DNA from: Verrucomicrobiota bacterium
Lineage (GTDB): Bacteria > Verrucomicrobiota > Verrucomicrobiia > Opitutales > UBA953
NCBI GenBank assembly: GCA_009924535.1
Contig: RFRI01000120.1
Coordinates: 1-5,311, forward strand
Direction: 5' to 3'
DNA: 5,311 nt
Each line of letters begins with the position of its first letter. Position 1 is the first letter of the stretch. The translations under genes were made by a program, and so were the position numbers. The notes below the pieces were generated by a model that worked only from the letters and a program-made list of their open reading frames with translations, did no database searches and had not been told where the DNA came from. This document shows positions 1 through 5,023 of this stretch, piece by piece.

Positions 1-2
1 TG

Positions 3-674
3 TTTTGGTTGGTCTATGACGCGATTTGCCGCCTGTGGGGCCAGCGGCCCGGCGGCGACCGCATTGTGGGCGCGTTGGTGGCGCTGCTGGTTTGCGGCGC
101 GGCCTGGCTGGCCTCGCGCAAAGGCACGAGCGAAGACAGCGCCGTCGGCGTGATGCTCTCCGTGATGTTCGCCGCGGGCATCGCGCTGATGCAGCAGGCC
201 AATTCGTGGCGCGACTTCGCGGGCCTGCTCTTCGGCAGCGTCGTCTCCGTGGGGGGCGAAGACCTGCTGGTCATCGGCGTCACCGCCGCGATCGTGCTGT
301 CCGGGCTGCGGGCCCTGCATAAGGAACTCGAGCTGGCGTCCTTCGACGAAGAATATGCCGCCCTGCTCGGCGCCCGCCCCGCGCTCATGCGCGTCGTGCT
401 GCTCGTGCTCGTCGCGCTGGGCTCGGTCGCGTGCGTCCGCCTGGTCGGCGCGCTGCTCACGACCGCCCTCTTCGTCATCCCGGCCGCGACGGGCGTGCTC
501 CTCGGGCGCACCGTGCCGCAGGTCATGGCCTGGGGCGCCGGCTGCGCGCTGCTCGGCGGCATCGGCGGTCTCTATCTTTCCTACTACGCGCCAGCCGTGC
601 CGTCGGGCGCCGGCATCGTGCTTTGCTGCGCGCTCCCTTACCTGGCCGCGCGGATCTTCGCGCCGAGGCGCTGA
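3..674 (+). CDS. ABC-3 family metal-ion permease (ZnuB/MntB-like), 5' truncated by window edge
   Basis: This is the membrane-spanning subunit of an ABC importer for a divalent metal such as zinc, manganese or iron; the metal cannot be told from this subunit alone. About 224 residues are visible. The frame is open to the first base (Phe-Trp-Leu-Val-Tyr), so the start lies upstream. The family is usually about 260-290 residues, so roughly 40-60 are missing. Seen: several hydrophobic membrane segments; SFDEEYAALLGARP, which matches the family's cytoplasmic coupling segment; the family block VGALLTTALFVIPAA; and the late element YYAPAVPSGAGIV near the C-terminus. An ATPase and a solute-binding protein would be expected upstream, outside the window. 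The TGA stop (672-674) abuts the stop of the opposing gene with no bases between. Family call is firm; substrate is open. Confidence 0.88.
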   Translation, partial: FWLVYDAICRLWGQRPGGDRIVGALVALLVCGAAWLASRKGTSEDSAVGVMLSVMFAAGIALMQQANSWRDFAGLLFGSVVSVGGEDLLVIGVTAAIVLSGLRALHKELELASFDEEYAALLGARPALMRVVLLVLVALGSVACVRLVGALLTTALFVIPAATGVLLGRTVPQVMAWGAGCALLGGIGGLYLSYYAPAVPSGAGIVLCCALPYLAARIFAPRR

Positions 675-677
675 TCA
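672..677. other. TGATCA double stop shared by two convergent genes
   Basis: The palindrome TGATCA supplies the TGA stop of the plus-strand metal permease (672-674) and the TGA stop of the minus-strand small membrane protein (675-677). There is no intergenic DNA and no hairpin with a T-tract. Transcription from each side must therefore end inside the opposing gene, or by a factor-dependent mechanism. Confidence 0.85.
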
Positions 678-1031
678 GAAACGCGGCGGACGGAGCGCGA
701 GCGGCAGGCCGAGCACCTCGCGGGCGACGATCGCCTGACGGAGCGCGGCGGAACCGCGGAACTGGGTGCGCGTATGCGCGCGGGCGGGACGGGTGACCAC
801 GAGGGACGAAGCGTCGAGATGGGCCGCGGCCGCCGGGGCCGGGGCGACCGGAGCCGCCGGGGCGGAAGCCGGCGCCGGGGCGTTGCGGACGCGTCGCGTA
901 CGTCGCGCCACGGGCGGAGGCGTCGCGGCCAGCGGGGCCGGACCGGAGGAGGCCGATGCGGCCTTGCCGATCACCCAAATCACGAAGGCGACCAGGGCGA
1001 GACAAGCCTTGATGAGAAGCGCCGAATCCAT
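675..1031 (-). CDS. Small single-pass membrane protein with Ala/Pro-rich linker, function unknown
   Basis: This is a 118-residue protein that I do not recognise as a named family. Residues about 4-22 (LLIKACLALVAFVIWVIG) form one hydrophobic helix, probably a membrane anchor. Residues about 30-70 are a low-complexity Ala/Pro linker broken by a basic patch (RRTRRVR). The last 50 residues look folded: LDASSLVVTRPARAH, then a helical end with LRQAIVAREVLGLPLALR. C-terminal segments of this LRQA-hREhLG-P type resemble ones I recall from Verrucomicrobia hypothetical proteins; that is memory, not a search. The ATG lies 2 bp after the floA stop, and AAGG about 7 nt upstream, inside the floA end, can serve as its ribosome binding site. 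Translational coupling to floA is likely. The opposite strand is also open here because of high GC, but the operon position and helix-linker-domain layout favour this frame. Confidence 0.72.
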   Translation of the reverse strand: MDSALLIKACLALVAFVIWVIGKAASASSGPAPLAATPPPVARRTRRVRNAPAPASAPAAPVAPAPAAAAHLDASSLVVTRPARAHTRTQFRGSAALRQAIVAREVLGLPLALRPPRF

Positions 1032-1033
1032 GC

Positions 1034-2053
1034 TCAGGCCTTGGCGCCCGGCGCGGGACCGTCGCCGGCGATGCCCTTACGCATCTCGGTATCGGAACGG
1101 AGGTTTTCGAGACGCTGGAAATCCATGTAACCCATGCGGCCGGAACGCAGGGCGTCGGCCAGGGCCTGCGGGATCTGGGCTTCGGCCTCGACGACGCGGG
1201 CGCGCATCTCTTCGACGCGGGCGCGCATCTCCTGTTCGAGCGCGACGGCGGCGGCGCGACGGATCTCGGCCTGGGCCTGCGCCATGTTCTTGTTGGCGTT
1301 GGCCTGCGCTTCCTGGAGCATCGCGCCGATGTTGTCGCCCACGTCGACGTCGGCGATGTCGATCGACATGATCTCGTAGGCGGTATGGGCGTCGAGACCG
1401 CGCTCGAGCACGGTCTTGGAGATACGGTCAGGGTTCTCGAGGACGACCTTGTAGCTCTCGGAGGAACCGATGGTGGTGACGATGCCTTCGCCGACGCGCG
1501 CGATGATGGTCTCCTCCTGGGCGCCGCCGACGAAACGGTCGAGGTTGGTGCGGACGGTCACGCGGGCCTTCACCTTGACCTGGATGCCATCCTTGGCGAC
1601 GGCGTCGATCGTGGTGCGTCCGCTGGCCGGATTCGGACAATCGATCACCTTCGGGCTGACGGAGGTGAGGACGGCTTCGAGCACCGATTTGTTCGTGCCG
1701 CGGGTGGCGATATCGATCGCGCAGGCGCGGTTCCAATCAAGATGCAGGCCGGCCTTCTGCGCGGCGATGAGCGCTTGCACGGTCTGGACGATGTTGCCGC
1801 CGGCGAGGTAGTGGGCGTCGATCTTCTCGACGTCGACCGAGAGGCCGGCCTTGGTGGCGGCGATCTTGGCGTCGACGATCACGGTGTAGGGAACGCCGCG
1901 GAGCCGCATGCCGACGAGGTCGAAGAGGCCGACTTCGGCGCCGGCGAGGCGCGCGCGCACCCAGACGGCGAGGAAGGACAAGAGGAAGAGGACGAGCAGC
2001 AGCAGGGCGACTGCGGCCACGATGAGGATGACGTTGGACATGTTTTCGGGCAT
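1034..2053 (-). CDS. floA: Flotillin-like protein FloA (SPFH domain)
   Basis: FloA scaffolds membrane microdomains in bacteria; it sits in the cytoplasmic membrane and affects fluidity and the assembly of membrane protein complexes (family knowledge). The 339 residues fit the usual 325-340. Residues about 8-32 are a hydrophobic membrane segment. The family-specific blocks follow in order: LFDLVGMRLRGV (43-54), AHYLAGGNI (80-88), VTVRTNLDRFVGGAQEETII (166-185), ARVGEGIVTTIGS (185-197), SIDIADVDVGDNIGA (230-244), then an Ala/Glu-rich coiled coil (about 247-300) and a short tail ending in a conserved DTEMR. The usual LAGR around residue 116 reads IATRGTN, a small divergence. The gene follows nfeD by 10 bp. 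No clear Shine-Dalgarno separates the ATG at 2053 from the one four codons later at 2041, so the start is uncertain by four residues. Confidence 0.95.
   Translation of the reverse strand: MPENMSNVILIVAAVALLLLVLFLLSFLAVWVRARLAGAEVGLFDLVGMRLRGVPYTVIVDAKIAATKAGLSVDVEKIDAHYLAGGNIVQTVQALIAAQKAGLHLDWNRACAIDIATRGTNKSVLEAVLTSVSPKVIDCPNPASGRTTIDAVAKDGIQVKVKARVTVRTNLDRFVGGAQEETIIARVGEGIVTTIGSSESYKVVLENPDRISKTVLERGLDAHTAYEIMSIDIADVDVGDNIGAMLQEAQANANKNMAQAQAEIRRAAAVALEQEMRARVEEMRARVVEAEAQIPQALADALRSGRMGYMDFQRLENLRSDTEMRKGIAGDGPAPGAKA
1193..1231 (-). repeat. Two-copy 21-bp tandem repeat inside floA coiled coil
   Basis: An 18-base unit (1193-1210) recurs exactly at 1214-1231, a 21-bp period, giving two copies of the heptad EMRARV(V/E). 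The 21-bp period equals one seven-residue coiled-coil turn. Similar E-M-R/K-A-R/K-V heptads are normal in FloA, so this is a protein-level repeat that remains near-identical in DNA. Confidence 0.8.
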
Positions 2054-2063
2054 GGAGAAGGGG

Positions 2064-2606
2064 TCAGCGGGAGCGGCGGACGGTCACGCGGCCGGAACCG
2101 GCTTCGGTGACGATGACGGCGGCGCCACGTTCGACGAAACCGTCGAGGGAGAAGGCTTCGATCCGGGTATCGTCGATCTCGACGGTGCCGGAGGGAGCGA
2201 GGACCGTGACGGCCTTGCCGGTCTTGCCGACATAGACCGCGAAGCCGGCGGCGGCGGGCACGGCGGCGCCTTCGTTGCTGCTGACGTTGATCATCGAACG
2301 GCCGATGGCGGTCTGCGGCAGGAGGCGGCGGAAAGCGAAGAACTCAAGCGTCAGTACAACCAGGAAGACGGCGCTGAACACCGCGCACGTCGTCGCTCCG
2401 GCGGCGGCCGACAGGGTGATGCCGGCGAAGGAGATGACGGCTCCGAGGAAGCCGAGCACGACCGTCGGAAGGAAGAACTCCACGCCGATCAAGACGAGTC
2501 CGGAGACCAGGAGGCCGATCGGCAGGACAAGGGAGACCTCTGCGGGGGAGGCGGCGGAAAGCATCATGGGGATGACGATGCGAATCCCCGACCCCTTTCC
2601 AATCAT
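2064..2606 (-). CDS. NfeD-like membrane protein, short form with C-terminal OB fold
   Basis: NfeD-like proteins pair with SPFH proteins and are thought to help organise or tether them at the membrane (family knowledge). The frame gives 180 residues. Three hydrophobic helices lie at about 25-46, 48-70 and 72-92. A linker is followed by a beta-rich soluble domain (about 124-178) with typical OB-fold sequence: VGKTGKAVT, then LAPSGTVEIDD, RIEAFSLDGFVERGAAVIV and a VTVRR end. There is no ClpP-like serine protease domain, so this is the short class. The start is uncertain: ATG at 2606 gives a 13-residue polar/basic lead, while the paired ATGs at 2567 and 2564 would begin just before the first helix. 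Neither has a clear ribosome binding site. floA starts 10 bp downstream, so the two are almost surely co-transcribed. Confidence 0.9.
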   Translation of the reverse strand: MIGKGSGIRIVIPMMLSAASPAEVSLVLPIGLLVSGLVLIGVEFFLPTVVLGFLGAVISFAGITLSAAAGATTCAVFSAVFLVVLTLEFFAFRRLLPQTAIGRSMINVSSNEGAAVPAAAGFAVYVGKTGKAVTVLAPSGTVEIDDTRIEAFSLDGFVERGAAVIVTEAGSGRVTVRRSR

Positions 2607-2615
2607 TTATGGACC

Positions 2616-2635
2616 GGCCGGCTTACAATCCGGCC
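2616..2635. promoter_or_regulatory. Perfect 6-bp inverted repeat GGCCGG-N8-CCGGCC upstream of nfeD
   Basis: The arms are 2616-2621 and 2630-2635, with the 8-nt spacer CTTACAAT. It lies 10 bp before the first nfeD ATG, so it could be an operator or a 5' leader hairpin of the nfeD-floA transcript. It is not a terminator for the minus strand: the A-run at 2636-2640 would place T residues before the hairpin, not after it. GC-rich DNA forms such dyads by chance fairly often. Confidence 0.4.
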
Positions 2636-2661
2636 AAAAACCTGTAACCCTCGCCTCACGC

Positions 2662-2691
2662 TTGCGGGCCGAGCTCGGCTCGCCCTATTCT
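2662..2691 (+). promoter_or_regulatory. Candidate sigma-70-type promoter for the HTH gene, possibly leaderless
   Basis: TTGCGG (2662-2667) and TATTCT (2686-2691) are separated by 18 bp and resemble -35 and -10 boxes. The -10 box ends only 5 bp before the ATG at 2697, so a start site at the usual distance would fall on or next to the start codon and give a leaderless mRNA. This fits the lack of any purine-rich ribosome binding site before that ATG. Confidence 0.45.
2668..2679. promoter_or_regulatory. Perfect 12-bp palindrome GCCGAGCTCGGC within the promoter spacer
   Basis: The 12-bp sequence equals its own reverse complement. It lies between the candidate -35 and -10 boxes of the HTH gene, a classic place for a repressor site. 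Autoregulation by the encoded HTH protein is a natural inference but unproven; the site is also rich in G and C, which raises the chance of coincidence. Confidence 0.42.
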
Positions 2692-2696
2692 CGCCC

Positions 2697-3200
2697 ATGG
2701 CCAAGAAACCGCCCGCCCCCCGTCGCACCCCGGTCAAGGAAGCCCATCATGTGCTGCAGGACGCTCTCCTCAAGGCGGGCGAAACCGAAGCCGGCAAGCA
2801 TGCCCAGATCGCCAAGTCGCTGGGCGTCTCGGCCTCGATGCTCTACAAGTGGCGCGAGCCGGCGGAGAAAGGCAGCGGTCAGCCCAACCCTCTCCACCGT
2901 ACCGCCCTGCTGATCGACCTCACCGCCGACACCCGCATCGTCGACTGGCTCGCCCAACGCGCCGGCGGCCAGTTCACGCCGGTCGAAGGCGAGGCCCCGA
3001 GCGGCAATCTGGACAAAGCTGCCAACGCCCTTGTGCGTGAATTCGGCCTGCTCATCGCCGACGTCGCCGACGCGATCGAAGACCATCGCGTCACCGCCGA
3101 CGAGACGCAGGAGCTCCGCGAGAAATGGGACCGCATCCGCAAACGCACCGAAGCCTTCGTGCGACGCTGCGAGAAAGGCGACTTCAGCCCGAAAGGCTGA
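2697..3200 (+). CDS. Small helix-turn-helix DNA-binding protein (phage CII-like regulator)
   Basis: This is a 167-residue probable DNA-binding regulator. After a basic, proline-rich N-terminus (MAKKPPAPRRTP), residues about 35-53 fit a helix-turn-helix (HAQIAKSLGVSASMLYKWRE), with the A-x-x-LGVS turn and an aromatic recognition helix. Then QPNPLHRTALLI (62-73) and IVDWLAQRAGGQF (81-93) resemble the phage CII/CP76-type regulatory family: a PL-R-hhhL stretch, then W-hA-raGG. The C-terminal 60 residues are charged and helical, probably for oligomerisation. The frame stays open far upstream, but that stretch is antisense to nfeD and floA and has no protein character, so I start at 2697, just after the candidate promoter. 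def follows after 44 bp on the same strand, so the two are likely co-transcribed. Target genes are unknown. Confidence 0.78.
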   Translation: MAKKPPAPRRTPVKEAHHVLQDALLKAGETEAGKHAQIAKSLGVSASMLYKWREPAEKGSGQPNPLHRTALLIDLTADTRIVDWLAQRAGGQFTPVEGEAPSGNLDKAANALVREFGLLIADVADAIEDHRVTADETQELREKWDRIRKRTEAFVRRCEKGDFSPKG

Positions 3201-3244
3201 GCGATTTCGCTTTCACGGACGCCCCGAAAAGGTAACCAGAAGCC

Positions 3245-3826
3245 ATGGCCGAATTCACCATCCGCCCCTACGGCGACCCGGTCCTCCGGGCCAAGGGCGA
3301 CCCCGTGAAGGAGTTCGGCCCCGCCCTGCGTTCGCTCGGCGACGCGATGCTGAGCGCGATGAAGACCGCCAAGGGTATCGGCCTGGCGGCCCCGCAGGTC
3401 GGCCTTTCCCTGCAGCTCTTCGTCATGAACGTGCATGACGAGGACTTCCTCCCGGTGCTCGACGGCAAGGCCCGTCAGCCCGAGGAAATCATGCCGATGC
3501 TCCTCGCCAACGCGACGGTGACCGTGCCGCCCGGCGAAGCGGAGATCTACACCGAAGGTTGCCTCTCGTTCCCCGGCATCACCGGCGACGTCGAACGCGT
3601 CGAGCGCGCGATCGTGCGCTACCGCGACGCCGACGGGGCGCCGCACATCCTCGAATGCGCCGGCCTGCTCGCCCGCTGCGTCCAGCATGAACACGACCAT
3701 TGCCAAGGCGTCCTGTTCATCGACCGCATGACGCGCCCGCACCAGCTGCTGACCGCGGCGAAGGTGAAGAAGCTCAAACGCGCGACGACGTCCGAGATGA
3801 AGGCCGCGCGTAAGGCGCAGGACTGA
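3245..3826 (+). CDS. def: Peptide deformylase
   Basis: This cytoplasmic metalloenzyme removes the formyl group from the N-terminal methionine of nascent proteins. The 193 residues carry all three family motifs: motif I GIGLAAPQVG (44-53, with Q51), motif II EGCLS (104-108, with the metal-binding C106) and motif III HEHDH (148-152, with metal ligands H148 and H152 and catalytic E149). The active site therefore looks complete. It is longer than the Escherichia coli enzyme (about 169), with extra residues around 67-100 and a Lys-rich helical tail. The ATG at 3245 starts the usual N-terminal I-RPYGDPVLR segment. AAAAGG at 3227-3232 is a weak, rather distant ribosome binding site. The stop abuts the opposing stop at 3827. 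Confidence 0.97.
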   Translation: MAEFTIRPYGDPVLRAKGDPVKEFGPALRSLGDAMLSAMKTAKGIGLAAPQVGLSLQLFVMNVHDEDFLPVLDGKARQPEEIMPMLLANATVTVPPGEAEIYTEGCLSFPGITGDVERVERAIVRYRDADGAPHILECAGLLARCVQHEHDHCQGVLFIDRMTRPHQLLTAAKVKKLKRATTSEMKAARKAQD

Positions 3827-3829
3827 TCA
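3824..3829. other. Second TGATCA double stop, between def and the opposing fragment
   Basis: TGA at 3824-3826 ends def, and TCA at 3827-3829 is the TGA stop of the minus-strand frame. As at 672-677, one TGATCA palindrome ends both genes, with no intergenic base and no visible terminator. Confidence 0.8.
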
Positions 3830-4096
3830 CTTCGTCGCGGCAGGAGGCAGGACCTTCAAGGTCAGCTGACCGACGGCCACGCTTTCTCCACCGGTCGGAA
3901 TGCTCGTCACCTGGAAGGCGAGCGACCCGGCGGGAACCTTAGCCGGGGCCGTGATGGCGCGCCACTTCGCACGGACTCCTTCGGAGCCGGCCGGACCGCC
4001 GCCGGCGACGATCACCACGTAGGGCGCGGCGGCGACGCCGACCTTGCTCTGGGTGACGGAAAGATGAGCGAGCAGGGCCGAGCCGATCGGATCGCT
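3827..4096 (-). pseudogene. C-terminal fragment of an unrecognised high-GC protein, cut at the junction
   Basis: From about 4096 down to the stop at 3827 the minus strand encodes some 90 residues with ordinary protein character: ALLAHLSVTQSKVGVAAAP, YVVIVAGGG, AKWRAITAPAKVPAGSLAF and a beta-strand-like end VAVGQLTLKVLPPAATK. Alternating hydrophobic and polar residues suggest a beta-sandwich. I do not recognise the family. The frame stays open up to 4321, but residues encoded above about 4100 (Cys/Arg-rich, no pattern) are the out-of-frame shadow of the substrate-binding protein gene, so the real N-terminus is absent. The 73% GC composition matches the left part. It is probably a normal gene whose upstream part was lost at the junction, not a decayed gene. 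Confidence 0.6.
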
Positions 4097-4746
4097 CGCA
4101 CGATGGAAGAAAAGTCCTTGGTGGTTGGCGGATAGTTCTGGTCGTAGACCGAACTCAAACCGGTCCTCGCAAGGCCCGAACGAACGCCATTGGCAAGGTT
4201 TTGTGCAAATTCCTGGTCCGATGCGCAAATCGCAATCGTCTTGGAATTTGAATCCTTGGCAGCTTGCAAAAAGCCCGCAAACCAACCGTCGGCGTCGTTC
4301 CAAGGCGCATTGTTGAACCACATGTCGTGTTTCACCTTGGCGTTGACCTGGAAAGAGAAATTGCCCATCAGCAGCTTGCCGCGTTGCTTGACCAAAGGCA
4401 TGATCGGTGCAGTCGGCACGGTGGCATAAGGAGCGATCAGTAAGTCAACCTTGTCGACGTCCAAAAGCTTGGAATAAATTCCCGGCGTGTTTGCGGGGTT
4501 GCCTTGGTCGTCATAGGCGGTGAAGTCAATTTTCCTGCCCAACAAACCGCCGCGGCCGTTGACATCTTCAACCCACATCTTCAAGGCGAGCAGGGCTGCT
4601 TTCCCGCCGGCGCCGAGCGGACCCGTCTGGGGCATACTCATACCGATTTTGATCGGGTTATCTGCCCATGCTGGCATGCTGAACATGGAACTTGCAACCG
4701 TTAGACCCGAGGCCGTACCGATCAGTTTGCGTCGTGAAATATCCAT
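4012..4746 (-). CDS. Periplasmic substrate-binding protein of branched-chain amino acid-type ABC importer, 3' part replaced
   Basis: The protein captures a small substrate in the periplasm for a LivHMGF-type ABC importer. Starting at 4746, GGAG at 4753-4756 gives an ideal Shine-Dalgarno 6 nt upstream, and the protein opens with a signal peptide, MDISRRKLIG then a hydrophobic stretch, likely cut after MPAWA (residue 28). SRRKLIG resembles a twin-arginine motif. IKIGMSMPQTGPLGAGGKA (32-50), then WVEDVNGRGGLLGRKI and YDDQGNP, are typical Peripla_BP_6 N-lobe sequence; PPTTKDFSSIVRAI (206-219) is typical of the region before the second lobe. Family members have about 370-420 residues. Here similarity stops near residue 219-224, and the last 20-25 residues (4012 to about 4089; Ser/Arg/Pro-rich) are high-GC DNA read out of frame. 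Starts at 4758 or 4908 are less likely. Confidence 0.85.
   Translation of the reverse strand: MDISRRKLIGTASGLTVASSMFSMPAWADNPIKIGMSMPQTGPLGAGGKAALLALKMWVEDVNGRGGLLGRKIDFTAYDDQGNPANTPGIYSKLLDVDKVDLLIAPYATVPTAPIMPLVKQRGKLLMGNFSFQVNAKVKHDMWFNNAPWNDADGWFAGFLQAAKDSNSKTIAICASDQEFAQNLANGVRSGLARTGLSSVYDQNYPPTTKDFSSIVRAIRSARPCSLIFPSPRARSASPPRPTW
4075..4100. other. Composition and reading-frame junction, probable chimera breakpoint
   Basis: On the minus strand the substrate-binding frame makes family sense down to about 4090 (DFSSIVRAI), while the high-GC fragment frame makes sense from about 4096 downward (DPIGSALLAHL). The two are in different frames, so the DNA must switch origin here. Hand counts give 47% GC in the line from 4201 and 73% in the line from 3961. 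Residues RSARP just past 4090 still resemble the family's AIRAA-P pattern, so a short sequence shared by both parents may lie at the join. Confidence 0.72.
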
Positions 4747-5023
4747 GGCTGTCTCCATATGTGCAAGGTGGAACCGAGCGTGTTTGCCCATGCTTGCCTG
4801 ATTTTGTTCGGATGGATTGTGCGCGAAGCCAAGCAGGCTTGTCCAGTTGATTGAACGCTGTGGATGGATATTGCGCTTTTCACTGTCCCAGAAACCCGCT
4901 TTGAGCAAGACTTATGACCCAGGGCGCTTGCGCGGTCATTCAGCCTGTGATTCCATCGAAGGGTCAGAACACATCCATGCGTACAACCGATAGCGTTGGC
5001 CTTGAATCTGGAGTTGCCCTGCC
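4747..5023. promoter_or_regulatory. Divergent intergenic region between substrate-binding protein and molybdenum-hydroxylase genes
   Basis: These 277 bp hold no credible gene; the frames that cross them lack protein character. The region must carry both 5' control regions. I see no confident -35/-10 pair on either strand. Features seen: the palindrome CAAGC-AG-GCTTG (4830-4841), a nested inverted repeat at 4914-4939, a repeated GGATGGAT (4810-4817 and 4862-4869), and ribosome binding sites at both ends (4753-4756 minus; 5010-5013 plus). Confidence 0.6.
4914..4939. promoter_or_regulatory. Inverted repeat ATGACC-N14-GGTCAT, possible regulator site
   Basis: Outer arms ATGACC (4914-4919) and GGTCAT (4934-4939) enclose an inner GCGC-TT-GCGC dyad (4924-4933). 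A further GGTCA half-site lies at 4962-4966. The position, 85-110 bp before the plus-strand ATG, fits an operator for a regulator controlling one or both divergent genes. Which regulator is not visible. Confidence 0.35.

Larger units (their letters stand above)
2607..2696. promoter_or_regulatory. Divergent promoter region between nfeD/floA operon and HTH/def pair
   Basis: These 90 bp are the only intergenic DNA between the two divergent units and should hold both promoters. They contain two inverted repeats (listed separately) and a plausible plus-strand promoter. For the minus strand I see no convincing -35/-10 pair; CATAAA directly before the nfeD ATG and TTGGCC about 20 nt upstream is the best weak candidate. 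Confidence 0.6.

Noticed and set aside
523..1005. Arg/Pro/Gly-rich minus-strand frame overlapping the permease end and the small membrane protein
   Set aside because: No membrane or domain character, overlaps a better-supported gene, and would run well into the opposing permease gene.
1385..2110. A 241-codon plus-strand frame antisense to floA
   Set aside because: Its Asp/Gly/Ala-rich translation is the mirror of floA codon bias and shows no domain pattern.
2616..2640. Inverted repeat with adjacent A-run as a rho-independent terminator
   Set aside because: On the minus strand the T-run precedes the hairpin, and on the plus strand no gene ends upstream of it; it lies between divergent starts.
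1908..2696. Long open plus-strand frame running into the HTH gene (430 codons in total)
   Set aside because: The upstream part is antisense to floA and nfeD, both firmly identified, and its translation is Asp/Gly/Glu/Arg-rich low complexity. High GC keeps the antisense frame open. The real gene starts at 2697.
3200..3211. AGCGA-TT-TCGCT hairpin followed by TTTC after the HTH gene as a terminator
   Set aside because: The stem is short, the loop too tight and there is no real T-run; def follows within 44 bp, so read-through is more likely.
2879..3742. A 287-codon minus-strand frame antisense to def and the HTH gene
   Set aside because: def carries all three catalytic motifs on the plus strand; the minus frame is a GC-driven shadow.
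4100..4321. Upstream part of the minus-strand frame ending at 3827, as if it gave a 164-residue protein
   Set aside because: This stretch is the substrate-binding protein gene read in another frame; its translation is Cys/Arg-rich and patternless.
4747..4908. N-terminal extension of the substrate-binding protein to the ATG at 4908
   Set aside because: It would put about 54 non-hydrophobic residues before a clear signal peptide, and the ATG at 4746 has an ideal GGAG site.
4998..5017. GG...GC elements before the CoxM-like gene as a sigma-54 promoter
   Set aside because: The spacing between GG and GC is 16 nt, not the required 10.
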